Part shown: positions 19,373 to 28,450 of the stretch, piece by piece | Position numbering within the stretch: the first letter of the stretch is position 1 | Layout: each line of letters begins with the position of its first letter | Assembly: GCA_963776055.1 (NCBI GenBank) | Contig: CAVZLD010000006.1 | Coordinates: forward strand, 266,512 to 330,511 | Direction of reading: 5' to 3' | Origin: CAVZLD01 sp963776055 | GTDB lineage: Bacteria > Planctomycetota > Planctomycetia > Pirellulales > Pirellulaceae | Length of the DNA stretch: 64,000 nt | Notes under the pieces: model-generated | Seen by the model: only the letters and a program-made list of their open reading frames with translations | Told to the model about the DNA's origin: nothing | Databases searched by the model: none | Translations under genes and position numbers: made by a program

Positions 19373-20473
19373 TTAAACGGGCGGTCCGTGAGTTATCTGA
19401 CTCGGTTCCTTGGGTACTTCTGATCCGAGCAGAATCGAGACCCAGTGAAGGTCCTCGCTGTGGTCGAGCACGATCTTGACGATCATCGTCAGGGGTACGG
19501 AAAGAACCATTCCGACGGGGCCGAGCACCCATCCCCAAAAGACCAGAGATAGGAAGACGACAAGTGTCGAGAGTCCGACCCCGCGCCCCATCATCCGCGG
19601 TTCGATCACATTCCCGATGACCAGATTGATGGCGATAAGACCCAACGCGACATAGACCGCGAGCAAGACGGAAGTCATCACCGAAACGGGCTGGCCGGTG
19701 GCACTCGTCTGGAGAAGGGCAACCAGGATCGCAGGCAGGGCGGCGATGATCGAACCGATATTCGGAACGAAATTGAACAGAAAAGCCAGTAACCCCCACA
19801 ACAGAGGAAAATCCACGCCCAAAAGCCACAGCCACGCCGTTACGAGCACACCTGTCAGAAGGCTGATTCGCGTTTTCAGCCGGACGTATTGCCAGACGCT
19901 GTCTTGAATCCGCACCAGACGCTGCGTAAGGTCGCTGCGATCGGGCTGAATCGCTCGCAGTTTGACAGGAAGTTCTGCCGCTTCCAGTTGCATAAAAACA
20001 AGCATGAAGATGATGATCAAGGCGTTGTTCAACACGGAGCCGAGGCCCGCTAGGAAGCTGCTGAACAAGGAAATCAATCGGTTGCTGTCGAAGCTCTCGG
20101 GAGGGAATCTGGTCCCGATGTCGATGTCTTTCGCCCTGAGCCATTCGCCGAGGTCTTTCTGAAAAGTTGTAATGCGCTGTTGGTAGTGAGGCAATTGAAT
20201 CCGTAACTGGTCGACGGACGTCGCAATCACGCCCGCGATCCCCAGCCCGATTAGCAGGATGATGGCAGTGATTGCCAGCAAAGCGATCCAGGTCGGTATA
20301 CCTTTTCTTTGAAACCAATGAAGTGGCGGCAGGCTAATCAATGCCAGGAAGGCTGCGACAAGAAACGGGACGATAATGGCCTGAGCAGCTCGCATTCCGG
20401 CCACAATCACCACGAAGGATGCCGTCGACACGAGGATGGAAATCCCCGCTCTAGATTGTGATTTCTCGACCAT
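19373..20473 (-). CDS. AI-2E family transporter (PerM/UPF0118 type)
   Basis: A 366-residue integral membrane protein. The first hydrophobic pair (ILVSTASFVVIVAGMRAAQAIIVPFLVAAFLALISLPPL) precedes a hairpin helix pair (WIALLAITAIILLIGLGIAGVIATSV), a central soluble region with RLVRIQDSVWQYVRLKTRISLLTGVLVTAWLWLLGVDFPLLWGLLAFLFNFVPNIGSIIAALPA, and the family signature NLVIGNVIEPRMMGRGVGLSTLVVFLSLVFWGWVLGPVGMVLSVPLT. Family members export small molecules, with AI-2 or Na+/H+ exchange proposed; the substrate is not inferable. The ATG at 20473 puts the start just before the first helix. Intact frame. Confidence 0.92.
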   Translation of the reverse strand: MVEKSQSRAGISILVSTASFVVIVAGMRAAQAIIVPFLVAAFLALISLPPLHWFQRKGIPTWIALLAITAIILLIGLGIAGVIATSVDQLRIQLPHYQQRITTFQKDLGEWLRAKDIDIGTRFPPESFDSNRLISLFSSFLAGLGSVLNNALIIIFMLVFMQLEAAELPVKLRAIQPDRSDLTQRLVRIQDSVWQYVRLKTRISLLTGVLVTAWLWLLGVDFPLLWGLLAFLFNFVPNIGSIIAALPAILVALLQTSATGQPVSVMTSVLLAVYVALGLIAINLVIGNVIEPRMMGRGVGLSTLVVFLSLVFWGWVLGPVGMVLSVPLTMIVKIVLDHSEDLHWVSILLGSEVPKEPSQITHGPPV

Positions 20474-20773
20474 GAATTGCCCCGCACGTTTCAATGGCGA
20501 AGATCCTGAGGGAATTGCATTCGACGATTCGGCGATTTGGAAATGCGCTTTGGTCACAACACGCAGTGGAGCATCTCCGTCGCAAGAAGTCTCGACGTTG
20601 GCACAAATCCATCCGAGGTTGCCTGTCTTACGGTTGGCTGGCGTTCTTTGGTCGGACGCGATTCCTGCGCTGGTATTCCATTTGTACAGGACGGTGTCTT
20701 ACACAGCCATTTCCGCCGGCGATCCATGGTCTTCCGTTGTCTCACAGTTGGTGACGCGGACGCACGGTTGCCT
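20474..20773. other. intergenic
   Basis: Three hundred bases between two leftward genes. No gene, terminator hairpin or repeat could be recognised with confidence. Confidence 0.45.
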
Positions 20774-23431
20774 TCAGCGCCGCTGCCACACCGGCGGCAA
20801 TTCCTGAGAGGCTGGCCCGTACGTTTGGGAAACAACGAATCCGCTTGCCTGCGACATGTAGAAAACGCGGCCGTTCGAGACGACAGCGCCTAAACACTCG
20901 CGCGAATCGATCGCCGGGCCCGTCGAGACAAGTTGGCCATTGGCACTCAGGTCGATCATGTCCATATTTGCGCCTAACACGTATGGTTCCGAGAGCGTGA
21001 AGCGGCAGCAGGCGTAGTTGGTTTGGATGCCAGCGTACACTTCGCCCGTCTTCCGATCGTAGATGTTTCCCTTGCCGCGCAGCGCATTGGAGAAAATATA
21101 TTCCTCGCCGACCGAAACGACGTTCAGCGCCGAAGTCACAGGGTCGGATTTCCACACAAGCGAGCCGTCTGTCGCATTCAGGCACCACACAAAGCGATCA
21201 TCGGTACCCTCTTGTGCGCAGTTTATGCCGCCAAGGTAGAGGCGGCCATCGCGTGCACTGAGCGTACATTTCGAAGTGACGAAATAGTCGGTCGTGAGCC
21301 AGAGTACTTCGCCCGTCTCTGGGTCGAGGCAGGCAGTCAATCCGTTGTTCTTCGCCGGCAGTCCGCGGCGTCGTTTTTGACTGACCGAGTAGCCAAAGAA
21401 CGAGGAGTAAAAGAACTTACCGTCATGAACGCAGATGCCGCAGTCATTTCCGCCTCGACCGTACGTTGAGAAGTCCTTTTCCCAAGCGACTTTGCCCGTA
21501 TCGAGATTCCACGCCCAGACACGTGGTTGGTGATCCTTCGGGTAGTACGGGTTGTCGTTGGAATAAATCCAACTCATGACTTCCTCACCGTCGTGGTCGA
21601 CAGGCACACCACTGAAAGTGAAGTACTGCTCCGAGCCTTGGGCCGCGTATTTGCCTGCCCCCGATGCATAGATGGCGACGTCTCCATGTACGACCGGCGG
21701 AAATTGGCGGCTCCAACTGGGCGATCCTGTAAACGGTGCTTCCCATTGCAACTCACCGGTGTCCGCGTCCAGGCAGCGCATCATGGATCGTTTGATTCCG
21801 GCCTGGGGCACGAGCAGTTTGCCATCAATGTAGAGCGGCGAAGTGAATGACAAGTACACGTCGGGCCAATGCCGTCGCCACAGCAGGCGGCCGGTGTCCT
21901 GTTCGACGGCGATGATCTGGCCCTCGGCCGTGTGGATGTACATCCGACCGCCGCCACAAACGGGAAGATGTTTGACGGTTCCTTCCAGACGCCTCGCCCA
22001 ACGCATTCGCAGCGGCGGCCTGAGTCCCTGGTTGTTCGCATTGGATCCACTGAAGTCGCCGTAGTTCGTGTACCAGTTGAACTGCTCGCCAGCCAACGGT
22101 CCCGTCAAGGGGCTGCGGATTCTCGAGACCTCCAGCGTCTCGGTCGGCAAAGTGGCTGTACCACCGGCGCCGAGGATGTAGAGATACCCGTCCTCACAAC
22201 CGGCGTAGACTCGACCTTGTGCGACTGCGAGTGGTGCCGTGATGGGAGCACCGAAGGCTGTGGCAAACGACGACTTCTCGCTTCCGTCCAATCGAACGAC
22301 GTGCAGCTTGCCATCGAGCCCGCCGTAGACAACATGGTCGCGGGTGATGACCGGCGGACTGATCGCAGCGGCGGCGTTGAGCGCGACCGGGGGCCCGCCA
22401 TCGATCGTGTGCCGACACAAGCCCACACCATGTTCAGGCCGCACTCGATAAATATCGTTGCCGCGAATACTGACCTGCGTGAAGCTTAGCAGACCGAGCG
22501 ACCGGATCGATGTTTCCGTTCCGGGAACGATGCCGGTCTTCAGATCGTTCCCGTCCAATCGCATGATTTCCACACGACCGGCGTTGTCACGACGGTGCCA
22601 CTGGACGTAGACATTGCCCGCCTCATCGGCACTCTGGCCAAAGGTCGCGGGGTACTCGGAACCGAAGTATTCGGGAATCAGGCCCACCGTGCGCAACTTT
22701 GGCGAGTCTCCATCGTCGTCCAGGAATACGGTACGACCGCCAGCGGACATGACGACGGTTTCCCCTTCCCCCACCAGGCAGATATCCCGTGAACAAACGA
22801 AGTGGTCCCGCCACGAGACGCGTTCCTTCTTGTACTCGAGCCATTCCTGGCCACTCCAGCGATCGCCATCGAATTGAATCACTTCCTTCACAAAATCCCA
22901 GGTCCAGATGATTTGCCCATCTGGTTCGACCGCGTATACCTGCGCGCCGAGTGTCGCGAAATAAACGCGGTCTGCTCCAACTGCCGGCGCCGAAAACACC
23001 GGTTCGCGACAGTCGATTTCCCTGACAACGTCGCCGTTGTGGCGATCGAGCACGTAGTAATACCCGGCTGTCGTTCCCACATGCAGGTAGTCACCGGCAA
23101 CCGCCGGCGCTGCGACGTTGTTGCAGTTGCCAGGTCCGCCCTTGGTGGCGAAATTCCAGAGCACCTTCTGCGTTTTGATATCGATCGCACAGACCACCCC
23201 TGCGCCATCGATGGCATAAACGATTCCGCCGCTCACCACCGGCGACGCATAGATTCCGTCGGTCATAGGAACGGCAGCCATCAGTCCCAGGGGAGTCCCA
23301 AGGGAAACCTGCGGAGCGTTCCCGGACCGGAATGCATTTCCCTGGAGTTGAGGCCAGTCTTCGCTGGCCATGGCGTGTCCAACGAACGCCAACACCGCCA
23401 AAAACGCTGAGATACGGATCACGCCTTTCAT
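20774..23431 (-). CDS. secreted PQQ-like (BamB-type) beta-propeller protein
   Basis: An 885-residue protein with signal peptide (ISAFLAVLAFVGHAMA) followed by EDWPQLQGNAFRSGNAP, the standard opening of planctomycete PQQ-like WD repeat proteins. Repeats of the form G.VYA.D...G...W cover the chain, for example GGIVYAIDGAGVVCAIDIKTQKVLWNF, GGLDGKLHVVRLDG, ACLDPETGEVLWL and CLNATDGSLVWKSD. It probably forms two propellers. Enzymatic or scaffold role unknown. Its ATG overlaps the stop of the extended isomerase reading frame in ATGA, so translation is probably coupled and the two genes form an operon. Frame intact. Confidence 0.88.
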   Translation of the reverse strand: MKGVIRISAFLAVLAFVGHAMASEDWPQLQGNAFRSGNAPQVSLGTPLGLMAAVPMTDGIYASPVVSGGIVYAIDGAGVVCAIDIKTQKVLWNFATKGGPGNCNNVAAPAVAGDYLHVGTTAGYYYVLDRHNGDVVREIDCREPVFSAPAVGADRVYFATLGAQVYAVEPDGQIIWTWDFVKEVIQFDGDRWSGQEWLEYKKERVSWRDHFVCSRDICLVGEGETVVMSAGGRTVFLDDDGDSPKLRTVGLIPEYFGSEYPATFGQSADEAGNVYVQWHRRDNAGRVEIMRLDGNDLKTGIVPGTETSIRSLGLLSFTQVSIRGNDIYRVRPEHGVGLCRHTIDGGPPVALNAAAAISPPVITRDHVVYGGLDGKLHVVRLDGSEKSSFATAFGAPITAPLAVAQGRVYAGCEDGYLYILGAGGTATLPTETLEVSRIRSPLTGPLAGEQFNWYTNYGDFSGSNANNQGLRPPLRMRWARRLEGTVKHLPVCGGGRMYIHTAEGQIIAVEQDTGRLLWRRHWPDVYLSFTSPLYIDGKLLVPQAGIKRSMMRCLDADTGELQWEAPFTGSPSWSRQFPPVVHGDVAIYASGAGKYAAQGSEQYFTFSGVPVDHDGEEVMSWIYSNDNPYYPKDHQPRVWAWNLDTGKVAWEKDFSTYGRGGNDCGICVHDGKFFYSSFFGYSVSQKRRRGLPAKNNGLTACLDPETGEVLWLTTDYFVTSKCTLSARDGRLYLGGINCAQEGTDDRFVWCLNATDGSLVWKSDPVTSALNVVSVGEEYIFSNALRGKGNIYDRKTGEVYAGIQTNYACCRFTLSEPYVLGANMDMIDLSANGQLVSTGPAIDSRECLGAVVSNGRVFYMSQASGFVVSQTYGPASQELPPVWQRR

Positions 23432-24975
23432 GGCGAGCCATCCTCTTCAATCACCGTGAACCCGATGAACGCAGCGATATCCTGCATGCGTTCCCGAAAA
23501 TCACCGAACGTTGCGCATCGGTGCACACCGTACTTGTCCGCGTCGACGTAACGCAGCACTCGCTTGGCGTCAACTGACGCCACAATTTTGGTCCGTCACA
23601 TCATTTCGTAGAAGTGATCTCGGTAGACGGCGAATTCCGAGAGCATAGGGATTGTGGTTCCCGTGTGCACCAGGATCTCCTTGCTCTGTACGTCGATCTG
23701 CCACATGGTTACAGGCTCACCACCCGGATAGAGAATCCAGGAAGCCGCGCTGCCGCCGGTGACATTGCGTCCTCGTATAGGACGCTCGCGATGATCGACG
23801 AGGCGGTACGGGACCCGTCGTTCGTCACCCCAAGGATTCCAGGGGCCCTCGCAATGTTGCACCATCGATGTTCCGCCGTAAGGGTCCACAGCGTAATCTC
23901 CTAACATGCTGGGTATGCCGTAGGCGTATTGCAGCAGCATCTCGGAAAGCACGATATTCAAGTGGGACTGGCACTTGGCAACGACGTTGTGAAGCTGGAA
24001 TTCGGAGGTCGCCAAGGCCGGTGTCACATAGTCTTCAGGACGCGGATTGTCGATGAGGTGCCGGATATGGAACGCCATCGCACCAGCGCCGTACTTTTCC
24101 ATGAGCATCTTCATCGCCAGATACACTTTGGCGGAACGGACAACTTCGGACTCAATCGTCGTCATCATTCTTTCCGCGTCGCGAATCCACCGTTGCGCGA
24201 TTGCGTCTGCTTCCGGGCTCTTGTTTCGCCATAGGTTTTGGATGTCCTCATCCTGAGCAACTTCCTTGGTGCCGATCTTCGTTACCTTGACACCAAACGT
24301 CTCCTCGATGGCACCGAGAATCTGCTCGTTGTAATCCGGGGGCATGTTTCTTTGGACGTCGCCGTAGGTGACATTTACGTACGGTGAATCGGTCACCGTC
24401 AAAATGCGTTCATCCTTCATGCGTTTGAGTGCCTTGATCAACTTGACCTTGGCCACCAGGTCCTGAAACATCTGTTCGGTCACTTTCGGATCCGCACAAA
24501 ATCGCCAGGGATCCAAGAATGCACCGGTGACTCGGTGTTCTTTGTGCAGCGGATACGAAATGTTCATGAAGTCATTCACAACCGCCACGTTAATTGTCGG
24601 CAAGCCGCTTCGCAGCAACTCGTAGTCCCTGGGCCAGCCACAGATCATTACGCCGTCGTAGCCTTGTTTCTTCAGGTCTTTGATCTCGTTCAGCACCGAC
24701 TGCATCGTGGCGCCCTGCGTGAGATCGCGTGTCACGAAGTCCACCCCGGGGCACTCCTGCTGCAACCGCTGCGCAAGGGCCGTGTTGCTGGTCGGCGTCA
24801 GATCTGTGTCGTCTCGAGACGGCGCTGTCCCGAAGAACACGGTGTAGATCTTCGTGAGGCCACCATTCGAAAGTGTCGGACTCGGGAAGCCGGAAGCGAT
24901 TGGCGCACGGAACGCACAGGCGCCCACCGCACCGGACGTGGCTCTCAGAAAAGTACGGCGTGTCATTTCCGACAT
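23428..24975 (-). CDS. Tat-exported L-fucose/L-arabinose isomerase-like protein with in-frame UGA (selenocysteine candidate)
   Basis: Sugar isomerase-like protein of the L-fucose/L-arabinose isomerase superfamily. ATG 24975 follows GAGGAGG and opens a Tat signal (MTRRTFLRATSGAVGACAF). Conserved-looking blocks are DGVMICGWPRDYELL, TDSPYVNVTYGDVQ and the C-terminal GGEPVTMWQID. At residue 460 the frame meets TGA (23596-23598). The same frame continues as RTKIVASVDAKRVLRYVDAD, then YGVHRC, and ends at 23428, where TGA overlaps the next gene's ATG. From memory, homologs carry Cys before RTK; this needs an alignment. A perfect hairpin sits 13 bases after the TGA. Alternatives are a Cys-to-stop mutation or a base-call error. 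If the UGA is a true stop, the product is 459 residues and the terminal 55 codons are a remnant. Confidence 0.75.
23565..23582 (-). promoter_or_regulatory. candidate bacterial SECIS hairpin
   Basis: On the minus strand, starting 13 bases after the in-frame TGA, a perfect 7-bp stem reads UGGCGUC-AGUU-GACGCCA. The 4-base loop has G in its second position. Bacterial SECIS elements are known to be short hairpins inside the coding region just downstream of the Sec UGA, with a G near the start of the loop. Placement and shape fit, but a hairpin in coding DNA can arise by chance. Confidence 0.4.
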
Positions 24976-25266
24976 GACTTCCTCCTCGTTTGGAAAAATT
25001 GTCACGGTCGCTGCCGACATTGTCTGCTAATCAGACCGCCGCCGCAATGTGGGTGTGGCTCTTGCGAACCTCGTGACAGCATGCGGAGGACCACGTTCGC
25101 CCGCGCTGGAGACAGAGAAAGCGCGAATCGATGTGCTTCGTCGTGCGGGATCGCGATCGCCAGGCTTCGCCGGCGCAGAAGGAACATGGGACCTTGGTTC
25201 ATCCATTCGGCCATAGATGAAATCGAGAACGCCATCTTCCGTGGCAGTTCATTGGTCCACAACCAT

Positions 25267-26354
25267 TCACACACAGCGTTCGAGGAAGGTTTCAATTTCC
25301 TCGGCCAGTTCGTCACGACTGGCCAAGCCTTGAATCCAACGGTCGGGAATCGCGTCGAATCCAAGAGCTGCGCCCAACAATGCGCCGAGGACTGCGCCGC
25401 GATGGCAGTTGTCTCCGCCAAGATTCGTGTTGGAAACCATGGCGGCCTCGAAATCGTCGGCGTATCGGGCCGCGAGGTAGAGCACGGCGGGAAAAGACTG
25501 GTCGATATAGCATGCCGGGCTCAACAGACCGCCGATGACTTCGCGGTCCGATCGTCGACCACGCTCCATGCGCCAACGATCCGCGATGCAGGGAAACCAA
25601 GCTCCTCGGCGGTTGCGCAGGCGAGCTTCCGAGCGGAGGAGGGCGTCTCCCGCAAGAGTTGAGGCAATAGTCGGCCGAGCGCGATACCATAGCGTTCCAG
25701 CTTGGCGGATCGGTGTGTCAGCCGTATGTGCGACAAGAGATCGCGCTCTGTGGCGAGTGAATCGCCGTGCCGCAAAGCGGCGAGGATCACCGGGGGCAAT
25801 CCGACCAGGCCACCGATCGATGCCGTGTCATGACCTTCGGCCCCGGCACACTGTTCGGGAGCAACGCCTTGCGCATAGTTCGCGAAGAAGTCGCGGTGGT
25901 ACGACTCTGCATAGGTGTCCTTGTGGCTATCGGCAGTCGTCATGAATCCGACGTATTCACGCAGGTACGCCGCCGTGTCATAGCCGCCTGCTGCACTCAT
26001 CGTGCGGAGAAGCACACGTACGCACAGCAAGTTGAGCGTGTTGTCGCCGGCTTGCAGGCCTTCGTGGTAATGCCGGTTGGGGCGGGCCCAGAGATGCTTT
26101 TTCCCGTGCAGAATAACCCGTCCGACGACTTCGCCCTGCTGCGAACCGCGACCGGCTTGTCCGGTACTGGCGAGTGCCATGATCGAGTTCGGATGATAAT
26201 CTCTTGGGGCCTCAAAATCGCGCAGGGTCCCGAAGTCTCGCTGGATGGCCGCGACGTCGTAATACCAATGGACAGGCATGGCCAGCGCATCGCCGACGAA
26301 CATGCCCCAAAGGGCACCCCGTAATCGCTCGTGATTGCCTTTTCTTTGCTTCAC
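25267..26354 (-). CDS. ADP-ribosylglycohydrolase family protein, frameshifted
   Basis: The GTG at 26354 starts VKQRKGNHERLRGALWGMFVGDALAMPVHWYYD, the normal opening of ADP-ribosylglycohydrolase (ARH) proteins with the first metal-site Asp. GDNTLNLLCVRVLL and ASIGGLVGLPPVILAAL follow. The frame breaks near 25545-25560, and the other frame supplies the C-terminal metal segment NLGGDNCHRGAVLGALLGAALGFDAIPDRW, ending at 25267. The canonical GGDTDT is here GGDNCHRG, so the second metal ligand set is altered. In the known family the reaction is removal of ADP-ribose from protein or other acceptors; planctomycete members next to sugar enzymes may act on other N-glycosides (inference). The upstream 68 codons in frame look non-coding. 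Confidence 0.78.
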
Positions 26355-26703
26355 GACGATATCATAGATCCAGGCACGAAGCCGGAAAGGCTTCGGAAAC
26401 CCGTTTCTTGGGGTACTTGAACGAATCGCTCCACGATGGCAGCGACGCCATGATCCTCGATTCTCGCATGCAGGCTCAAACGCAATTTCGGGGAGGCCCA
26501 ACAGATCATCCATGAATCCATAAGTAACACAAGGAACAGGGGCCCTTCGTTCGGACATCTGGAAGCGATCAAGAGGCCCGACATGGCGTCTCCGTCACGG
26601 GTCTTGAATATTTGACGCAGCAGGGTTGCATCTTGACCGTGAAAAGGGTTGCATGTTGACTGAAGCCCTGTGCAGCAGTTCCCTTGTCAAGAAGGAGCAA
26701 GGT
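26355..26703. other. intergenic between divergent genes
   Basis: Upstream of both the ARH-family gene (leftward) and the symporter gene (rightward). An open frame continues leftward through 26558 but lacks a recognisable domain. No clear promoter motif seen. Confidence 0.4.
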
Positions 26704-28350
26704 ATGGAAGACGGTTCGATTTCGGCAATCGACACGGTCATTGTTGTTGCCTACCTGCTGGGGATCATGGTGGTTGGCATCCTGGCGGGGTACAGGAGGA
26801 ATACGTCCTCCGACCAGTATTTTCTTGCCGGCCGTTCCCTGCGGTGGCCGCTGATTGGCACGGGGCTGTTCTGTGCGAATATTTCCACGATTCATCTCGT
26901 GGGCCTGGCTTCGTCGGGATACAAAGATGGGCTCGTGATCGGGAACTTCGAGTGGATGGCGGCCTTCTGCCTGATCCTGCTGGGAATGGTCTTTGCGCCG
27001 TTCTATTTTCGCAGCAAGATCAGTACGCTGCCGGAGTATGTCGAAAAGCGTTACGGCACGGGCGCGCGGACCTTCTTGGCCTTCATTTTCGTGCTGTCTG
27101 CACTGCTGGTTCATATTGGCATCAGCTTGTACGCGGGAGCCAAAGTTATGGAGGAGTTTTTTGGGGTCCCGTACGTCGCTTCGATTATTACCATCTCCTT
27201 GATTACAGCGATCTACACCATTCTCGGCGGACTCAAGGCCGTGATGATTACGGACGCGATCCAGGCCGTGCTGTTGCTTTCGGGCGCCGCGATTCTGACT
27301 TCCGCCGGCATTCTGGCATTGCCGGGAGTGGGTGTCGAATCGTGGGCCGAGTTCAAGGCAGCCTGTCGCCCGGAGCAACTCAGCATGATCCAGCCCATCC
27401 GGGACGCCGCCGCACCGGGCACGTTGGGGCTTCGCGAGTTTTCCTGGTACTCGATCCTGTTCGGGTATCCGGTGCTTGGTATCTGGTATTGGTGTACTGA
27501 CCAAACGATCGTGCAGAAGATCCTGGCCGCCAAAACCGAGAAAGACGGTCGTGACGGGGCCATCTTCGCCGGTTACCTGAAGATTCTCCCGGTCTTTCTG
27601 ATGGTGCTGCCCGGCGTGATCGGCTACGTACTCTTCCGGGAGAAGATCGGGGACGACAACGATGCCACCCTGATGATCATGATGAAAGAGCTGCTACCTG
27701 TGGGGGTCCGCGGTCTGATGGCGGCCGGGCTGCTGGCGGCTTTGATGAGCACGATCGAGGCGGCGTTGAACAGCACGGCGACGCTGACGGCCGAGGACAT
27801 TGTCAAACGTTTACGACCGGACACATCTGACGCTGGGCTGGTGTTGATTGGTCGAATCACGGCAGGTGTCGTCGTCGTTCTCGCCATGCTGTGGTCCACT
27901 CAGGGTGGGAAGTTCGGTAGTATCTTCGAAGCCATCAATAAGATCCCGATGGCCTTTGCGCCGGGGATCACAACCATCTTCCTTTGGGGTGTGTTTTGGC
28001 CCCGCGGCAATAAGCAGGGCGCCATGGCCGCGCTGCTCTTCAACGTAGTCATCGGCCTGGTGTATCTCGCGATCGATATTCCGCTAATCGGTACTGAACA
28101 AGTGATTGCCAGACGCCTTGGCATCCCCTTTATGCAGGTCGGCTGGTATCTGTTCCTGATGTCCAGCGGTGTCTATGTTATCGTCAGTTGGATGACCCCC
28201 GCACCCGACGGAAAGCGGCTCGAAAATCTCTGTTGGACCCACCCGCTCGACGCGGTGCGAGGCAAGATGGAAGGCACGCTGACCGATCCACGCGTCATGG
28301 CGACGGTGCTCTTCATCATCATGGGCGTGCTGTACACACTGCTTCATTGA
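26704..28350 (+). CDS. sodium:solute symporter (SSS family)
   Basis: A 548-residue Na+-coupled transporter, likely for sugars. About 13-14 hydrophobic helices are visible. Diagnostic segments are SSDQYFLAGRSLRWPLIGTGLFCANISTIHLVGLASSGYKDG (helix 1-2), FYFRSKISTLPEYVEKRYG, YTILGGLKAVMITDAIQAVLL (the GGLKAV.TD motif), WYWCTDQTIVQKILAAKTEKDGRDGAIFAGYLKILPVF (the helix 6-7 loop typical of SGLT-like members) and GLMAAGLLAALMSTIEAALNSTATL. ATG 26704 follows AAGGAG by 7 bases. It lies 100 bases ahead of the GH95 gene in the same direction, suggesting that it imports the released sugar, perhaps L-fucose (inference). Frame intact. Confidence 0.93.
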   Translation: MEDGSISAIDTVIVVAYLLGIMVVGILAGYRRNTSSDQYFLAGRSLRWPLIGTGLFCANISTIHLVGLASSGYKDGLVIGNFEWMAAFCLILLGMVFAPFYFRSKISTLPEYVEKRYGTGARTFLAFIFVLSALLVHIGISLYAGAKVMEEFFGVPYVASIITISLITAIYTILGGLKAVMITDAIQAVLLLSGAAILTSAGILALPGVGVESWAEFKAACRPEQLSMIQPIRDAAAPGTLGLREFSWYSILFGYPVLGIWYWCTDQTIVQKILAAKTEKDGRDGAIFAGYLKILPVFLMVLPGVIGYVLFREKIGDDNDATLMIMMKELLPVGVRGLMAAGLLAALMSTIEAALNSTATLTAEDIVKRLRPDTSDAGLVLIGRITAGVVVVLAMLWSTQGGKFGSIFEAINKIPMAFAPGITTIFLWGVFWPRGNKQGAMAALLFNVVIGLVYLAIDIPLIGTEQVIARRLGIPFMQVGWYLFLMSSGVYVIVSWMTPAPDGKRLENLCWTHPLDAVRGKMEGTLTDPRVMATVLFIIMGVLYTLLH

Positions 28351-28450
28351 TACGAATGTTGATCAGAAATGATTGTTAGGAAGAGCCGACGAAGAGTACC
28401 TTGAGCTGCAGCAAATCATCGGTGCACTTTGAAACGGATGAGAACGAAAC

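Noticed and set aside
23596..23598. Treating the UGA as the plain end of the isomerase gene
   Set aside because: The same frame continues with coherent sequence and ends in an ATGA overlap with the next gene, so the downstream segment is evidently coding or very recently coding.
26569..27504. Minus-strand open frame opposite the SSS symporter
   Set aside because: Composition is His/Gln/Arg-rich and low in hydrophobic residues, as expected from the complement of membrane-helix codons.
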